The notes: generated by a model not told the origin, from the letters alone. A stretch of 64,000 bases of DNA from Amycolatopsis coloradensis (GCF_001953865.1 NZ_MQUQ01000001.1:124001-188000), one strand, 5' to 3'. Counted from the first letter of the stretch, positions 21,654 through 31,247 are shown. Program-made: numbers and translations.

Positions 21654-21690
21654 GGACGCTTTCATAGCGAAATTCGCTATGAAAGCGTCC
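21654..21690. repeat. Palindrome of the GGACGCTTTC subtype
   Basis: Perfect 18-bp arms around a single base (left arm GGACGCTTTCATAGCGAA, right arm its reverse complement). The preceding bases are GATGAA, so the left edge reads GATGAAGGACGC as in the repeat at 55.7 kb, though the right edge does not complete the outer stem. Confidence 0.85.
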
Positions 21691-21879
21691 GATCCCTCCG
21701 CGCGGTTGATTCCACTGTGGAGGGACACATCGCCGTGCTCGACTTCGATCGAGAACCAGACACTGATTCCCCACCCTGCCGGCCGAACTCGACGTTCTCC
21801 CTGAGGCTCAGGCCTACCACCCCGAGACGGCGCTTTACGCGAGCGCCTCCACGTCCGGCAACCTCACCTTGCGCGTCGG

Positions 21880-22341
21880 CTAGCTCCGAGAGAAGGCGGC
21901 ACGCATCCAATAGATGGCCAGTGCGACGGTGGCGAACCAGGCGAGGATCATCCCGAAGCCAGGGCCCCCACCGGCCGCGCCGGTGGCGTGCGAAGACTGC
22001 TGCGACCAGATCGCGAGCATCCCGTCGACCGAGGCGAACCAGCCGCCCGCGGCGCAGACCCAGGCCAGCCACCAGCGCCGGGTCACCAGCGCGACGGCGG
22101 AGGCGAGCACCCCGATGCCGGTGGAGGTCGCGGCGAACAGCTGCGGGATCCCGCCGCCGCGGCCGAGCAGCACCTCCCAGCCGGCGTGCTCGCCGACCCA
22201 CGGCAGCAGCTGGGCGATCAGCAGCACGAACGCCAGCACGGCGATGGAGAACCCGCGCCTGCCCAGGTCGATCGTCTTGGCCGCGCGCTGGCCGACCTCG
22301 TTGATCTCGGCGGCGAGTTCGTCGATCTTCGGTTCGGTCAC
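21880..22341 (-). CDS. Rv2732c-like four-helix membrane protein
   Basis: A 153-residue membrane protein. After a short charged N-terminus ([20 protein letters not shown]) come four hydrophobic segments: about 32-50 ([19 protein letters not shown]), 67-85, 88-107 and 128-147. It matches the position and form of the conserved transmembrane protein between miaB and DUF349 in mycobacteria. The GTG at 22341 overlaps the miaB stop as GTGA, so it is read after miaB. Function unknown. Confidence 0.78.
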   Translation of the reverse strand: MTEPKIDELAAEINEVGQRAAKTIDLGRRGFSIAVLAFVLLIAQLLPWVGEHAGWEVLLGRGGGIPQLFAATSTGIGVLASAVALVTRRWWLAWVCAAGGWFASVDGMLAIWSQQSSHATGAAGGGPGFGMILAWFATVALAIYWMRAAFSRS

Positions 22342-23819
22342 AGTGCACATCCGCTCACCGGTTCCGGCGCGACGGCCGGGGCACCGAAGCCCGGCAGGCC
22401 CAGCGTCACGCCGTTGGTCTTCGGCCGGAGCCCGGCCTCGGAGTTGTCGCCCGCCTTGGTCCGGCGGTGCAACAGCAGGTCGCCGTCGGCGACGAGGTGG
22501 TGCGGGGCGCCGTAGGTCACCACGGTCTCGACGACGTCGCCCGGCCGGACCGAGCGGTCGACCAGCGGCCCTGTCGGCGTGAAGTGGACGAGCCTGCCGT
22601 CGCGGGCACGGCCGCTCAGGCGCCTCGTCTCGGTGTCCTTGCGGCCTTCGCCGGAGGCGACCAGCAGCTCGACCCGGCGGCCGACGATCTTCTTGTTCTC
22701 GGCCCAGGAGATGTCGTTCTGCAGTTTCACGAGCCGTTCGTAGCGCTCCTGCACGACCTCCTTCGGCAGCTGCCCGGCCATCTCGGCGGCCGGCGTGCCG
22801 GGCCGGATCGAGTACTGGAACGTGAACGCGCTGGAGAACCGCGCCTGCTCGACCACGTCGAGCGTGGACTGGAAGTCTTCCTCGGTCTCGCCGGGGAAGC
22901 CGACGATGATGTCGGTGGTGATCGCGGCGTCGGGCATCGACTCGCGCACGCGGTCGAGGATCTTGAGGTAGCGCGCCGAGCGGTAGGACCGCTTCATCTC
23001 GCGCAGCACCCGGTCCGAGCCGGATTGCAGCGGCATGTGCAGCTGGTGGCACACGTTCGGCGTCTCGGCCATCGCGTCGATGACGTCCTCGGTGAACGCC
23101 GCCGGATGCGGCGAGGTGAACCGGACACGCTCCAGCCCGTCCACCGAACCGCAGGCGCGCAGCAGCTTCCCGAACGCGAGACGGTCGCCGAATTCGACGC
23201 CGTAGGAGTTCACGTTCTGCCCGAGCAGCGTCACTTCGAGTACGCCTTCGGCCACTAGCGCCTGGACCTCGGCCAGGACTTCGCCGGGGCGGCGGTCGCG
23301 TTCCTTGCCACGCAGTGCCGGGACGATGCAGAACGTGCAGGTGTTGTTGCAGCCCACCGAAATCGACACCCAGCCCGCGTACGCCGACTCGCGGCGCGCG
23401 GGGAGCGTCGAAGGGAAGGTCTCGAGTGCTTCGAGGATCTCGACCTCGGCCTCGGCGTTGTGCCGCGCGCGCTCCAGCAGCGTCGGCAACGCGCCGATGT
23501 TGTGCGTGCCGAACACGACGTCGACCCAGGGCGCGCGTTTGACGATCTCACCGCGGTCCTTCTGCGCGAGGCAGCCGCCGACGGCGATCTGCATACTCGG
23601 CTTCGCGGTCTTCTGCGGCCGGATATGCCCCAGGGTGCCGTACAGCTTGTTGTCCGCGTTCTCCCGCACCGCGCAGGTGTTGAACACGATCAGGTCGGGT
23701 GTGGCCTCGCCGTCACCCGGTACGTAGCCGGCGTCCTCGAGCTGCCCGGCAAGACGTTCGGAGTCATGCACGTTCATCTGGCAGCCGAAGGTGCGGATCT
23801 GGTAAGTGCGCGCGCTCAT
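22338..23819 (-). CDS. miaB: tRNA-2-methylthio-N6-dimethylallyladenosine synthase
   Basis: A 493-residue radical-SAM methylthiotransferase acting on the product of MiaA at A37. The N-terminal UPF0004 domain has [19 protein letters not shown], with further cluster cysteines in NTCAVREN and [10 protein letters not shown]. The radical-SAM triad is [14 protein letters not shown] domain ends the protein (about 420-480). The ATG at 23819 starts at the family N-terminus. It is divergent from the TAXI lipoprotein gene, whose start is only 49 bases away. Confidence 0.97.
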   Translation of the reverse strand: MSARTYQIRTFGCQMNVHDSERLAGQLEDAGYVPGDGEATPDLIVFNTCAVRENADNKLYGTLGHIRPQKTAKPSMQIAVGGCLAQKDRGEIVKRAPWVDVVFGTHNIGALPTLLERARHNAEAEVEILEALETFPSTLPARRESAYAGWVSISVGCNNTCTFCIVPALRGKERDRRPGEVLAEVQALVAEGVLEVTLLGQNVNSYGVEFGDRLAFGKLLRACGSVDGLERVRFTSPHPAAFTEDVIDAMAETPNVCHQLHMPLQSGSDRVLREMKRSYRSARYLKILDRVRESMPDAAITTDIIVGFPGETEEDFQSTLDVVEQARFSSAFTFQYSIRPGTPAAEMAGQLPKEVVQERYERLVKLQNDISWAENKKIVGRRVELLVASGEGRKDTETRRLSGRARDGRLVHFTPTGPLVDRSVRPGDVVETVVTYGAPHHLVADGDLLLHRRTKAGDNSEAGLRPKTNGVTLGLPGFGAPAVAPEPVSGCAL

Positions 23820-23868
23820 CTCGCCTTCGAGGGTACGCGGACGGGGTTCCATGGCACGATCGACCCTC

Positions 23869-24780
23869 ATGAGGAGACCACGGGTACTGGCGGCGGTGGC
23901 CGCCGTGGTCTGCGTCCTGGTCACCGGGTGCGGACCGGATCTGTCCGGCTCGCGCGTCCGCATCGCGGCCGGGCTGAACGGCGGCGTCTACGACAAGCTC
24001 GCCGAGCCACTGGCCGACGCCTGGGCGGCGGAACTGGACTCCGCGCGCCCCGAGGTCCAGGAGACCCAGGGCTCGCCGGACAACATCAGCCGGGTGCGCG
24101 CGGGCAAGGCCGACGTCGCGTTCGTGGCCGCCGACGTCGCCACCGAGAACACCGCCGGGCTGGCCGCGCTCGCCCGCGTCCACGACGACTACCTGCACGT
24201 CGTCGTCCGCGCCGATTCGCCGATCACCTCCTTCGCCCAGCTGCGCGGGCGCAAGGTCGCGATCGGTTCACCGGACTCCGGCGTCGAATACCTGTCGAAG
24301 CAGCTGCTGAAGGTGTCCGGGCTGACCGGCGCGATCGACCGGCGCAACCTCGGGCTCACCGAAGCGCTGCCCGCCCTGGAAAACCGGCAGATCGACGCCG
24401 TCATCTGGTCGGGTGGCGTGCCCACGCCGTCGATCACGGAGCGCGTGCGGACGGTGGGCCTGCGGCTGCTCGACATCACCGACCTGGCGGACGCGCTGCG
24501 GGCGACCAGCCCGGTGTACCGCACGGCCACCATCCCGGTGACGGCCTACAACCTCAAGACGCCGGTGACCACGCTCGTGCTGCCGAACTTCCTGGTCGTG
24601 CCGTCTTCGATGTCGGACGACCTCGCGGAGGCCCTGGTGCGCGGGCTGTTCGACGCGCGCGGTGCGCTGGCGAAGGCGGCCGGAGCGGCGTTGTCGATCG
24701 ACATCCACCCGGCCATCGAGACGGCCCCGCTCCCGTTGCACCCCGGAGCGCTGCGCTACTTCCGCTCGCTCAAGGATTGA
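23869..24780 (+). CDS. TAXI-family substrate-binding lipoprotein
   Basis: A 303-residue lipoprotein: signal peptide [19 protein letters not shown] with the lipidated cysteine at 21, then a TAXI (TRAP-associated extracytoplasmic immunogenic) binding domain. Family features are [40 protein letters not shown] and [24 protein letters not shown] proteins bind small organic acids or amino acids such as glutamate. No TRAP permease is adjacent. It converges, with an 11-base stop overlap, on a sensor kinase next to gluABCD. An ATG at 23851 would add six residues and cannot be excluded. Confidence 0.85.
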   Translation: MRRPRVLAAVAAVVCVLVTGCGPDLSGSRVRIAAGLNGGVYDKLAEPLADAWAAELDSARPEVQETQGSPDNISRVRAGKADVAFVAADVATENTAGLAALARVHDDYLHVVVRADSPITSFAQLRGRKVAIGSPDSGVEYLSKQLLKVSGLTGAIDRRNLGLTEALPALENRQIDAVIWSGGVPTPSITERVRTVGLRLLDITDLADALRATSPVYRTATIPVTAYNLKTPVTTLVLPNFLVVPSSMSDDLAEALVRGLFDARGALAKAAGAALSIDIHPAIETAPLPLHPGALRYFRSLKD

Positions 24781-26173
24781 CGACCGGCAGGGTCACGGTC
24801 ACTTCGAGACCGCCGCCCTCGGGTGAGCCGAGCCGCAGCGAGCCTCCCGAGCGGACCGTGATCTCGGTGACGATCGCCAGGCCCAGCCCGGACCCGGGCA
24901 CGTTCTGATGCGCGGTGCTGCGCCAGAACCGGTCCGCCGCCCGCTCGAGTTCCTCGTCGCGCAGGCCCGGCCCGTGGTCGCGGACGGCGATGTCCACCTT
25001 CCCGTCCGTGGCGGTGACGGTGACCCGCACCTCGGTTCCCGGTCCGCTGAACTTCATCGCGTTGTCCAGCAGCGCGTCGAGGACGACTTCGAGCCCGCGC
25101 GCCGGGGTGAGCACCCGCAGGCCCGCGCCGAGCCCCGACGCGACCAGCGCGATTTCCCGCGTCTCCCCGACCACCGTCCAGTCGGCGATGCGGGCACCGA
25201 CCATCTCGTCGAGGTCGACGGGTACGAGTTCGCCACCGGAGGCCTCGGCGCGGGCCAGCGACAGGAGTTCGTCGAGGATCTGGTTGAGCCGCCGCGCGTC
25301 CACGACAGCGGCTTCGAGGTCGGCCGCCGCCAGGTCGTCGTCGACGTGCCCGCCGAGGTTGCCGAGCCGGATCTTCAACGCGGTCAACGGGTTCCGCAGC
25401 TGATGGGAAGCGTCGGCGACGAAGGCGCGCTGCGCCGAAAGCGCCTCGTCGACGCTCGCGGCCATCCGGTCGAAGGACCGTTCGAGCTGCCGCAGTTCCG
25501 GCGGCCCGCCCGTCTCCCCCACCCGCTGGACCTCCCGGCCGCTGACGACGGCGGCGACCAGTTCCCCGGTCGCGTCGTCGAGTCTGCGCACCGGGCGCAG
25601 GATCCAGCGCACCACCGGCACCGCGACGACCAGCGCCAGGCTGAACGCGAGCACCGCGCCCGCCGCGATGAGCAGCCACCACCACAGCAACGCGGCGCGG
25701 GCCTTCTCGGTCGAGGAGGAGGTGATCACCGCGCCCCGCACCTCGCCGTCGATCAGGATCGGCTCCGCGATCACCAGCGGCTCGGAGTTCCACGGCATCA
25801 GGATCGGCCCCGGCTCCGACCGCCTTCCGGCCAGCGCGGCCTGCACATGCGAGGCGATGACGTCGCTTTTCAGATCGATGCCGGTGGCCGGCCCGTTGAG
25901 CGCCTTCGCGACAATCTCGCCGTCCTGGTCGACGACCATCACCGGCACGTCGTAGACCTCGGTGTAGCGGCGGAGTTCGTCCTCGATCAGGCCGGGCCGG
26001 TTCTCCACCAGCGGACGCTGGGCCAGCGACGCGAAGCGGGAGGTGTCGGTGAGACGGTCGAGGAAGAGGTCGAGCTGCGCACTGGCCGCCACACTGAGCG
26101 CGAGCGGGATGCCGAGGCCGAACACGAGCGCCGCGACCAGCGTCAGCACGATCGCCTGGAGCCGGACGCGCAC
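24770..26173 (-). CDS. gluK: Sensor histidine kinase, GluK-like
   Basis: A 467-residue membrane kinase: helix 1 (about 8-29), an extracytoplasmic sensor region (about 33-158), helix 2 (about 163-185), a HAMP linker, the phospho-acceptor H257 in ASHQLRNPLTALK, and the ATPase domain (N-box LLDNAMKFS, DHGPGLRDEE, GSGLGLAI). In Streptomyces coelicolor the pair beside gluABCD, GluR/GluK, senses external glutamate; same placement here. The GTG at 26173 lies 4 bases after the regulator stop; a GTG at 26206 would overlap it. Confidence 0.85.
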   Translation of the reverse strand: MRVRLQAIVLTLVAALVFGLGIPLALSVAASAQLDLFLDRLTDTSRFASLAQRPLVENRPGLIEDELRRYTEVYDVPVMVVDQDGEIVAKALNGPATGIDLKSDVIASHVQAALAGRRSEPGPILMPWNSEPLVIAEPILIDGEVRGAVITSSSTEKARAALLWWWLLIAAGAVLAFSLALVVAVPVVRWILRPVRRLDDATGELVAAVVSGREVQRVGETGGPPELRQLERSFDRMAASVDEALSAQRAFVADASHQLRNPLTALKIRLGNLGGHVDDDLAAADLEAAVVDARRLNQILDELLSLARAEASGGELVPVDLDEMVGARIADWTVVGETREIALVASGLGAGLRVLTPARGLEVVLDALLDNAMKFSGPGTEVRVTVTATDGKVDIAVRDHGPGLRDEELERAADRFWRSTAHQNVPGSGLGLAIVTEITVRSGGSLRLGSPEGGGLEVTVTLPVVNP

Positions 26174-26177
26174 CGGT

Positions 26178-26885
26178 TCAGCCCTCTTCGGCCGGGCCGT
26201 AGGCACCGCCGAGTCGATACCCGACGCCGCGGACGGTCTCGATCAGCGCGGGCCTGCCCAGTTTGGTCCGCAGGGTCGCGACGTGGACGTCGAGCGAGCG
26301 GCTCTCGGCCGGGCCGCGGTGCCCCCAGACCTCGTTCAGCACGTGGTCGCGGGCGCAGACCGCGCCGCGAGCGGTGACCACCAGCGCGAGTACCTGGAAC
26401 TCCTTGCGGGACAACGAAACCGGCTGGCCGTCGACCTGCACCTCATGCCGCCCGATATCGACCGACACATCACCCGCCCGAATGACACCCGCCGGTTCGG
26501 GCGCGGCCGGGCGTTCGCCACGGCGACGGCGCACGGCCTCGACGCGGGCGACGAGTTCGTCGACGTCGTAGGGCTTCACCAGATAGTCGTCGGCACCGGA
26601 TCGCAGGCCCTGGATCCGGTCGTCGACCTCTCCCCGCGCCGAAACGACGATCACCGCGACATCGCTGACCGCGCGGATCCGGCGGCACAGCACCATCCCG
26701 TCGATGTCGGGCAGACCGAGGTCGAGCAGCACGACGTCGACCTCGTGCACCAGTTCGAGCACCCCGGCGCCGGAGGCCAGGCGTTTGATCGTCAGGCCAC
26801 GCCGGGTCAGCGCGGGCGTCAAGGCGCCCGCGACCCGGTCGTCGTCCTCCACCAGCAGTACCCGCACCCGTGTTTTCCCTTTCAC
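26178..26885 (-). CDS. gluR: OmpR-family response regulator, GluR-like
   Basis: A 235-residue two-domain regulator. The receiver (about 7-118) has the acidic pocket VEDDD, the phosphorylation site D55 in LLDLGLPDIDG, and the conserved lysine in YLVKPYD. The C-terminal winged helix (about 130-228) ends with LDVHVATLRTKLG and IETVRGVGYRLG, as in OmpR/PhoB. It precedes its kinase and points away from gluABCD. By analogy with S. coelicolor GluR it should act at gluABCD. The start is GTG at 26885; a GTG at 26867 is an alternative. Confidence 0.87.
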   Translation of the reverse strand: MKGKTRVRVLLVEDDDRVAGALTPALTRRGLTIKRLASGAGVLELVHEVDVVLLDLGLPDIDGMVLCRRIRAVSDVAVIVVSARGEVDDRIQGLRSGADDYLVKPYDVDELVARVEAVRRRRGERPAAPEPAGVIRAGDVSVDIGRHEVQVDGQPVSLSRKEFQVLALVVTARGAVCARDHVLNEVWGHRGPAESRSLDVHVATLRTKLGRPALIETVRGVGYRLGGAYGPAEEG

Positions 26886-27022
26886 GCCGTCCCCGCACCG
26901 CGACGACTGGAGAACGACTCTATGGGGTGAGTCACCTTTCGCGCTGCCCGTATCGCTCGGCCATCCGGCCTAGTGCGCGGCCCGCCCGGTCACGATGCGT
27001 CACAGATCTTGTGTGACCCCGG

Positions 27023-27137
27023 TTACGAGAGACCCCTGTCTTGTCTAGGCTGATCAGCGCCGGACGGGCGTGGACCGGGCCGTCCGGCGGCTTGAGAACG
27101 ATACGGACTTGAAACCCTAAGTATTGGTCAAGCCGCC
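27023..27137 (+). promoter_or_regulatory. gluABCD promoter and leader with a stem followed by TTT
   Basis: TTACGA (27023-27028), a 17-base spacer and TAGGCT (27046-27051) form a plausible promoter. The leader then has GGCGGCTTGA (27086-27095) and its reverse complement TCAAGCCGCC (27128-27137), followed by TTT. The 10-bp stem with a 32-base loop resembles a conditional terminator. Two half-site-like stretches (GTCACA, TGTGTGACC) just upstream could bind a regulator. This is what the 341-base gap 26886-27226 holds. Confidence 0.5.
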
Positions 27138-27226
27138 TTTACAAGCGGTCCGACGGGAGTAGGTTTCCGCCATCGCGTGGTGCCTGACCCCGCAGTCCCC
27201 TGCAAACGAACGCTCCTGGAGGCCAG

Positions 27227-27979
27227 ATGACCGCGGAGGTGGCGGCGCCGATGATCAAGGCGGCCGCCGTGAACAAGTACTTCGGCGACCTGCACGTGCT
27301 CAAGGAGATCAACCTCGAGGTGCCGCGTGGGCAGGTCGTGGTCGTGCTCGGGCCGTCCGGATCTGGCAAGTCGACGCTGTGCCGGGCGATCAACCGGCTG
27401 GAGCCCATCAACTCCGGTGAGATCGCGGTGGACGGTGTTCCGCTGCCCGCCGAAGGAAAGGCGCTGGCCGCGCTGCGCGCCGACGTCGGCATGGTGTTCC
27501 AGTCGTTCAACCTGTTCGCGCACAAGACGATCGTCGAGAACGTCATGCTCGCGCCGATGAAGGTCCGCAAGGTCAACTCGGGCGAGGCCCGCAAGACCGC
27601 GATGGACCTGCTCGAGCGCGTCGGCATCGCCAACCAGGCGGACAAGTACCCGGCGCAGCTGTCCGGCGGGCAGCAGCAGCGGGTGGCGATCGCCCGCGCG
27701 CTCGCCATGCGCCCCAAGGTGATGCTGTTCGACGAGCCGACCTCGGCACTGGACCCGGAGATGGTCCAGGAGGTCCTCGACGTGATGACCACGCTCGCGA
27801 AGGACGGGATGACGATGCTCGTCGTCACCCACGAGATGGGCTTCGCGCGGCGCGCGGCGAACCGGGTGGTGTTCATGTCCGACGGCGAGATCGTCGAGGA
27901 CTCCACACCGGACGAGTTCTTCACCAAGCCGAAGACGGACCGCGCCAAGGACTTCCTCGGCAAGATCCTGACCCACTAA
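27227..27979 (+). CDS. gluA: Glutamate ABC transporter, ATP-binding protein
   Basis: A 250-residue ATPase of the polar-amino-acid importer family. Walker A is GPSGSGKST (42-50), Q-loop VFQSFNLF, signature LSGGQQQR, Walker [13 protein letters not shown], and the switch histidine in VTHEMGF. It powers uptake of glutamate with GluB, GluC and GluD, which follow in order. CTGGAGG lies about 7 bases before the ATG. First gene of the operon. High identity to GluA of corynebacteria and Streptomyces is expected from the motif context, not measured. Confidence 0.95.
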   Translation: MTAEVAAPMIKAAAVNKYFGDLHVLKEINLEVPRGQVVVVLGPSGSGKSTLCRAINRLEPINSGEIAVDGVPLPAEGKALAALRADVGMVFQSFNLFAHKTIVENVMLAPMKVRKVNSGEARKTAMDLLERVGIANQADKYPAQLSGGQQQRVAIARALAMRPKVMLFDEPTSALDPEMVQEVLDVMTTLAKDGMTMLVVTHEMGFARRAANRVVFMSDGEIVEDSTPDEFFTKPKTDRAKDFLGKILTH

Positions 27980-28035
27980 GGACTTCCCCGCCGGCTGGTA
28001 AGGCTGGAACAAGATTCGGAAGGAAACTGAGAAGA

Positions 28036-28893
28036 ATGCGGTTGAACCGAGTTCTGCGAATGAGCGCGGCCGTCGTGGCGGCCGGTCTCGCCCTCTCCGC
28101 CTGTGGTGGCGGCGGGTCGGACGCCGGCAGCGGCTCCGGCGGCGCCAAGAACCTGGTGGCGAAGGCCAAGAACGACAAGAAGTTGACCATCGGCATCAAG
28201 TTCGACCAGCCCGGCCTCGGCCAGAAGCAGGCCGACGGCACCTACGCCGGTTTCGACGTCGACGTGGCGAAGTACATCGCCAAGGAGCTCGGCGTCGAGG
28301 AGTCGGCGATTTCCTGGAAGGAAGCGCAGTCCGCGCAGCGTGAGGACCTGATCAAGAAAGGCGAGGTCGACTTCATCGTCGCCACCTACTCGATCACCGA
28401 CAAGCGCAAGAACGAGGTCTCGTTCGCGGGCCCGTACTTCATCGCCCACCAGGACCTGCTGGTGCAGGCGGAGAACACCGACATCACCGGCCCGGAGTCG
28501 CTGACCGGCAACAAGAAGCTCTGCTCGGTCAAGGGTTCCACCCCGGCGCAGAACGTCAAGGACAAGTACGCCAAGGAAGTCCAGCTTCAGGAAGTCGGCA
28601 AGTACACCGACTGCGTCACCTCGCTGCTCAACAAGACCGTCGACGCGATGACCACCGACGACGTCATCCTCGCCGGCTACGCCGCGCAGCAGCCCGGCAA
28701 GCTGAAGCTGGTCGGCAAGGGCTTCACCGACGAGAAGTACGGCGTCGGCCTGAAGAAGGACGACACCGAGAGCGTCACCGCGATCAACAACGCCATCAAG
28801 AAGATGCAGCAGGACGGCGCGTGGAAGGCCGCTCTGGAGAAGAACGTCGGCCCGTCGGGCTACAAGATCCCCGAGCCCCCGGCCATCTCCTGA
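28036..28893 (+). CDS. gluB: Glutamate-binding lipoprotein of the ABC transporter
   Basis: A 285-residue periplasm-side receptor. The signal peptide ends at the lipobox LALSAC, with the lipid cysteine at residue 23 and a Gly/Ser-rich tether after it. The body is a family 3 solute-binding protein: KLTIGIKFDQPGLGQKQADG, GFDVDVAKYIAKELGV, FIVATYSITDKR. It captures glutamate and delivers it to GluCD. It lies 56 bases after gluA; a strong hairpin follows it before gluC, a common way to keep more receptor than permease. Confidence 0.94.
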   Translation: MRLNRVLRMSAAVVAAGLALSACGGGGSDAGSGSGGAKNLVAKAKNDKKLTIGIKFDQPGLGQKQADGTYAGFDVDVAKYIAKELGVEESAISWKEAQSAQREDLIKKGEVDFIVATYSITDKRKNEVSFAGPYFIAHQDLLVQAENTDITGPESLTGNKKLCSVKGSTPAQNVKDKYAKEVQLQEVGKYTDCVTSLLNKTVDAMTTDDVILAGYAAQQPGKLKLVGKGFTDEKYGVGLKKDDTESVTAINNAIKKMQQDGAWKAALEKNVGPSGYKIPEPPAIS

Positions 28894-28929
28894 CACCCGG
28901 CTCTCTGAGCCGCTGAACCAAAGGAATCG

Positions 28930-28960
28930 AACGGTGCGCCGTGTACCGCGGCGCACCGTT
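28930..28960 (+). terminator. Intercistronic hairpin between gluB and gluC
   Basis: AACGGTGCGCCG and CGGCGCACCGTT form perfect 12-bp arms around a 7-base loop. There is no U-run, so it is more likely an mRNA-stabilising or partial-termination element that favours gluB over gluCD. It ends 17 bases before the gluC start. Confidence 0.7.
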
Positions 28961-28977
28961 CCCATACCGAGGCTGGG

Positions 28978-29673
28978 TTGAGCACCTTGTTCGATTTCCT
29001 CGACAATCCCGATTACGACTTGCTCGGCGCCTTCTGGATGACGATCAAGCTGACCTTCTTCTCCGCGATCGGCTCCCTGATCTGGGGAACCATCCTGGTG
29101 GGGATGCGGGTGAGCCCCGTTCCGATCATGCGGGCGTTCGGCACCGCCTACGTCAACATCTTCCGGAACACCCCGTTGACGGTAATCATCGTCTTCACGT
29201 CGCTGGGATTGTCCTCCACTCTGGGGCTCAACCTGGCCTCGTCGGACTCGACGACGTCGTTGGAGGACAACTTCTTCCGGCTCGCGGTCCTCGGCTTCAT
29301 CGCCTACACGGCGACGTTCGTCTGTGAGTCGCTGAGGTCCGGTATCAACACCGTCCCGGTCGGGCAGGCCGAAGCCGCTCGCGCGCTGGGCCTCGGCTTC
29401 TTCCAGGTGCTGACGCTCATCGTGCTTCCGCAGGCGTTCCGGTCGGTGATCGCACCGCTGACCAACGTGATGATCGCCCTGTTGAAGAACACGACGGTCG
29501 CGTCCGTCATCGGTGTGGCCGAAGCGGCGCTGCTGATGTCGGCGATGGTGGAGAACGAATCCGACGCGCTTCTGCCGGTCTTCTTCGTCTTCGCCGCCGG
29601 GTTCGTCGTCCTGGTCCTCCCCCTCGGCCTCCTGCTGGGCTGGGTCGCCAAGAAGGTCGAGGTCAAGCGATGA
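28978..29673 (+). CDS. gluC: Glutamate ABC transporter permease GluC
   Basis: A 231-residue inner-membrane permease of the HisM/GlnP type with about five helices. The N-terminal part MTIKLTFFSAIGSLIWGTIL, the RNTPLTVIIVF segment and the EAA loop (GQAEAARALGLGFFQVLTLIVLPQA) are clear. It pairs with GluD to form the channel. The start is TTG at 28978 with GAGGC about 7 bases upstream; no ATG or GTG fits the family N-terminus. Its stop overlaps gluD's start (ATGA). Confidence 0.93.
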   Translation: MSTLFDFLDNPDYDLLGAFWMTIKLTFFSAIGSLIWGTILVGMRVSPVPIMRAFGTAYVNIFRNTPLTVIIVFTSLGLSSTLGLNLASSDSTTSLEDNFFRLAVLGFIAYTATFVCESLRSGINTVPVGQAEAARALGLGFFQVLTLIVLPQAFRSVIAPLTNVMIALLKNTTVASVIGVAEAALLMSAMVENESDALLPVFFVFAAGFVVLVLPLGLLLGWVAKKVEVKR

Positions 29674-30575
29674 GCACACAGGCTGTCCTTTACGACGCCC
29701 CCGGCCCGAAGGCACGGGCACGGAACTGGCTCTACAGCGTTCTTTTCGTCCTCGTCCTGGCATTGGTCGCCTATTACGTCTACGTGGGCTTCGACGAGAA
29801 GGGCCAGTGGGCCGGAGCGCTCTGGAAGCCCTTCATCGACGGTTCGACGTGGACCCAGTTCCTCCTTCCCGGTCTGCTCAACACCTTGAAGGCGGCCGGG
29901 CTGTCGATCGTGATCGCGTTGCCGATCGGAGCGCTGCTGGGCATCGGCCGGATGTCGGAGCACAAGTGGATCCGCGTCCCGGTCGCCGCCATCGTCGAGT
30001 TCTTCCGGGCGATCCCGGTGCTCCTGCTGATGGTCTTCGCGGCCGCGTTCTACTCCTTCTACACGGACATCGACGCGGAGATCCGGCCGCTGTTCGCCGC
30101 GGTGACCGGTCTGGTGCTCTACAACGGTTCGGTCCTGGCCGAGGTCTTCCGCGCGGGCATCCTGGCACTGCCCAAGGGCCAGGCCGAAGCCTCGTCCGCA
30201 CTGGGCCTGCGCAAGACCCAGACGATGATCAACGTGCTGCTGCCGCAGGCGGTCACCCTGATGCTGCCCGCATTGGTCAGCCAGCTGGTGGTCATCCTCA
30301 AGGACACCGCACTGGCCGGGCAGCTGACGATCAACTTCGATGAGCTGATCCGCGCTTCGGGACCGCTCACCGGTCTGTACGGCAACACGATCCCGAGCCT
30401 GATCGTCGTCGCGATCATCTTCATCGTGCTGAACCTGCTCCTGACCAAGCTCGCGAGCTGGCTGGAGAACAAGCTGGCACGGCGGAAGAAGGCACCTAAG
30501 GGCACGAAGCCGTTGCACGACGCTCCGGCCTCGGTCGTCAACGCCACCGACTTCAACACCGGTCGCGCAACGTAG
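29670..30575 (+). CDS. gluD: Glutamate ABC transporter permease GluD
   Basis: A 301-residue partner permease. A helix at about 20-41 precedes the transport domain. Family marks are FFRAIPVLLLMVF and the EAA loop GQAEASSALGLRKTQTMINV. The C-terminus is a basic cytoplasmic tail (ARRKKAPKGTKP). The ATG overlaps the gluC stop by four bases, so the two are translated together. A long TGAAGG-family hairpin begins 7 bases after the stop and probably ends the operon. Confidence 0.93.
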   Translation: MSTQAVLYDAPGPKARARNWLYSVLFVLVLALVAYYVYVGFDEKGQWAGALWKPFIDGSTWTQFLLPGLLNTLKAAGLSIVIALPIGALLGIGRMSEHKWIRVPVAAIVEFFRAIPVLLLMVFAAAFYSFYTDIDAEIRPLFAAVTGLVLYNGSVLAEVFRAGILALPKGQAEASSALGLRKTQTMINVLLPQAVTLMLPALVSQLVVILKDTALAGQLTINFDELIRASGPLTGLYGNTIPSLIVVAIIFIVLNLLLTKLASWLENKLARRKKAPKGTKPLHDAPASVVNATDFNTGRAT

Positions 30576-30581
30576 CTCCGC

Positions 30582-30640
30582 AAGTACATGAAGGCCCCCT
30601 TCCTTGCGCCTAGGTACAGGAAGGGGGCCTTCATGTACTT
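30582..30640. repeat. TGAAGG-family hairpin after gluD
   Basis: Perfect 23-bp arms (30582-30604 and 30618-30640) around a 13-base loop containing CCTAGG. The stem starts AAGTACATGAAGGCCCCCTT. A related, decayed copy with the same loop lies at 39.04 kb. Confidence 0.88.
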
Positions 30641-30697
30641 CGGGATACGCCTCTTGGTCCTGTCGGGACAGTGACCCAGTCGGCTAGCGTCGGCGCT

Positions 30698-31141
30698 ATG
30701 GCGGACCAGGCCACGACGCTGCTCGAAGCGCTGCCGGACCTGGCGGGCAGGTCGGTCCTGGTCGTCGGATGCGGCGATGGCCGCTACCCCCGGCTGTTCC
30801 GCGGCAAGGGCGCGCGCCGCGTTGTCGGGGTCGACGCGGACCAGGTCCTCATCGCGGCCGCGCAGCGCGAAGAAGAGCGCGATCCGATCGGGATCTCCTA
30901 CGAGGTCCATCAGGTCGCCCGTTTACCGGTGATGGGCACCTTCGACATCGTCGTCGCGTTCGTGGACGCCCCCGACCATCTCGGCCGGATCGCCGCGAGT
31001 CTCGTACTGGGCGGGTTGCTCGTGGTCGTCGCCACGAACGGCCTCACGATGGAAGAGGGCTTGCGGGACAACGGCTTCCAGGACATCGTGCTGCATCGCC
31101 ACGAACGCGGCGACGTGCACAGCGCCCGCAAGGCGTCCTGA
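30698..31141 (+). CDS. Small class I SAM-dependent methyltransferase-like protein
   Basis: A 147-residue protein with a Rossmann core: motif I VLVVGCGDGRYPRLF (about 22-36), then VVGVDADQVLIAAA (acidic residue after strand 2), and FDIVVAFVDAPDHLGRIAAS. It is shorter than most methyltransferases and stops after strand 5, so activity is uncertain. The ATG at 30698 lies seven bases after TAGCGT (30685-30690), consistent with a leaderless mRNA. Substrate unknown. Confidence 0.72.
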   Translation: MADQATTLLEALPDLAGRSVLVVGCGDGRYPRLFRGKGARRVVGVDADQVLIAAAQREEERDPIGISYEVHQVARLPVMGTFDIVVAFVDAPDHLGRIAASLVLGGLLVVVATNGLTMEEGLRDNGFQDIVLHRHERGDVHSARKAS

Positions 31142-31215
31142 GTCGCGCACCCTGGTGTCGAGCCAGGCTGGCCGGGGCTATGAATCCCGGCCGGTCACCG
31201 GACCGTGCGCGTTCT

Positions 31216-31247
31216 GGCGGTGCGGGGCACACGGACCCCGCACCGCC
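31216..31247. terminator. Strong hairpin after the methyltransferase-like gene
   Basis: GGCGGTGCGGGG and its reverse complement CCCCGCACCGCC form 12-bp arms around an 8-base loop, 75 bases after the stop. No U-run follows. It stands between convergent transcripts (this gene and the tRNA). This and the neighbouring hairpins are the content of the 680-base stretch 31142-31821, apart from the tRNA. Confidence 0.55.

Noticed and set aside
27001..27034. GlnR or CRP site before gluA
   Set aside because: GTCACA, TGTGTGACC and GGTTAC resemble half-sites, but none gives a full palindrome or the GlnR spacing; kept only as a remark in the promoter entry.
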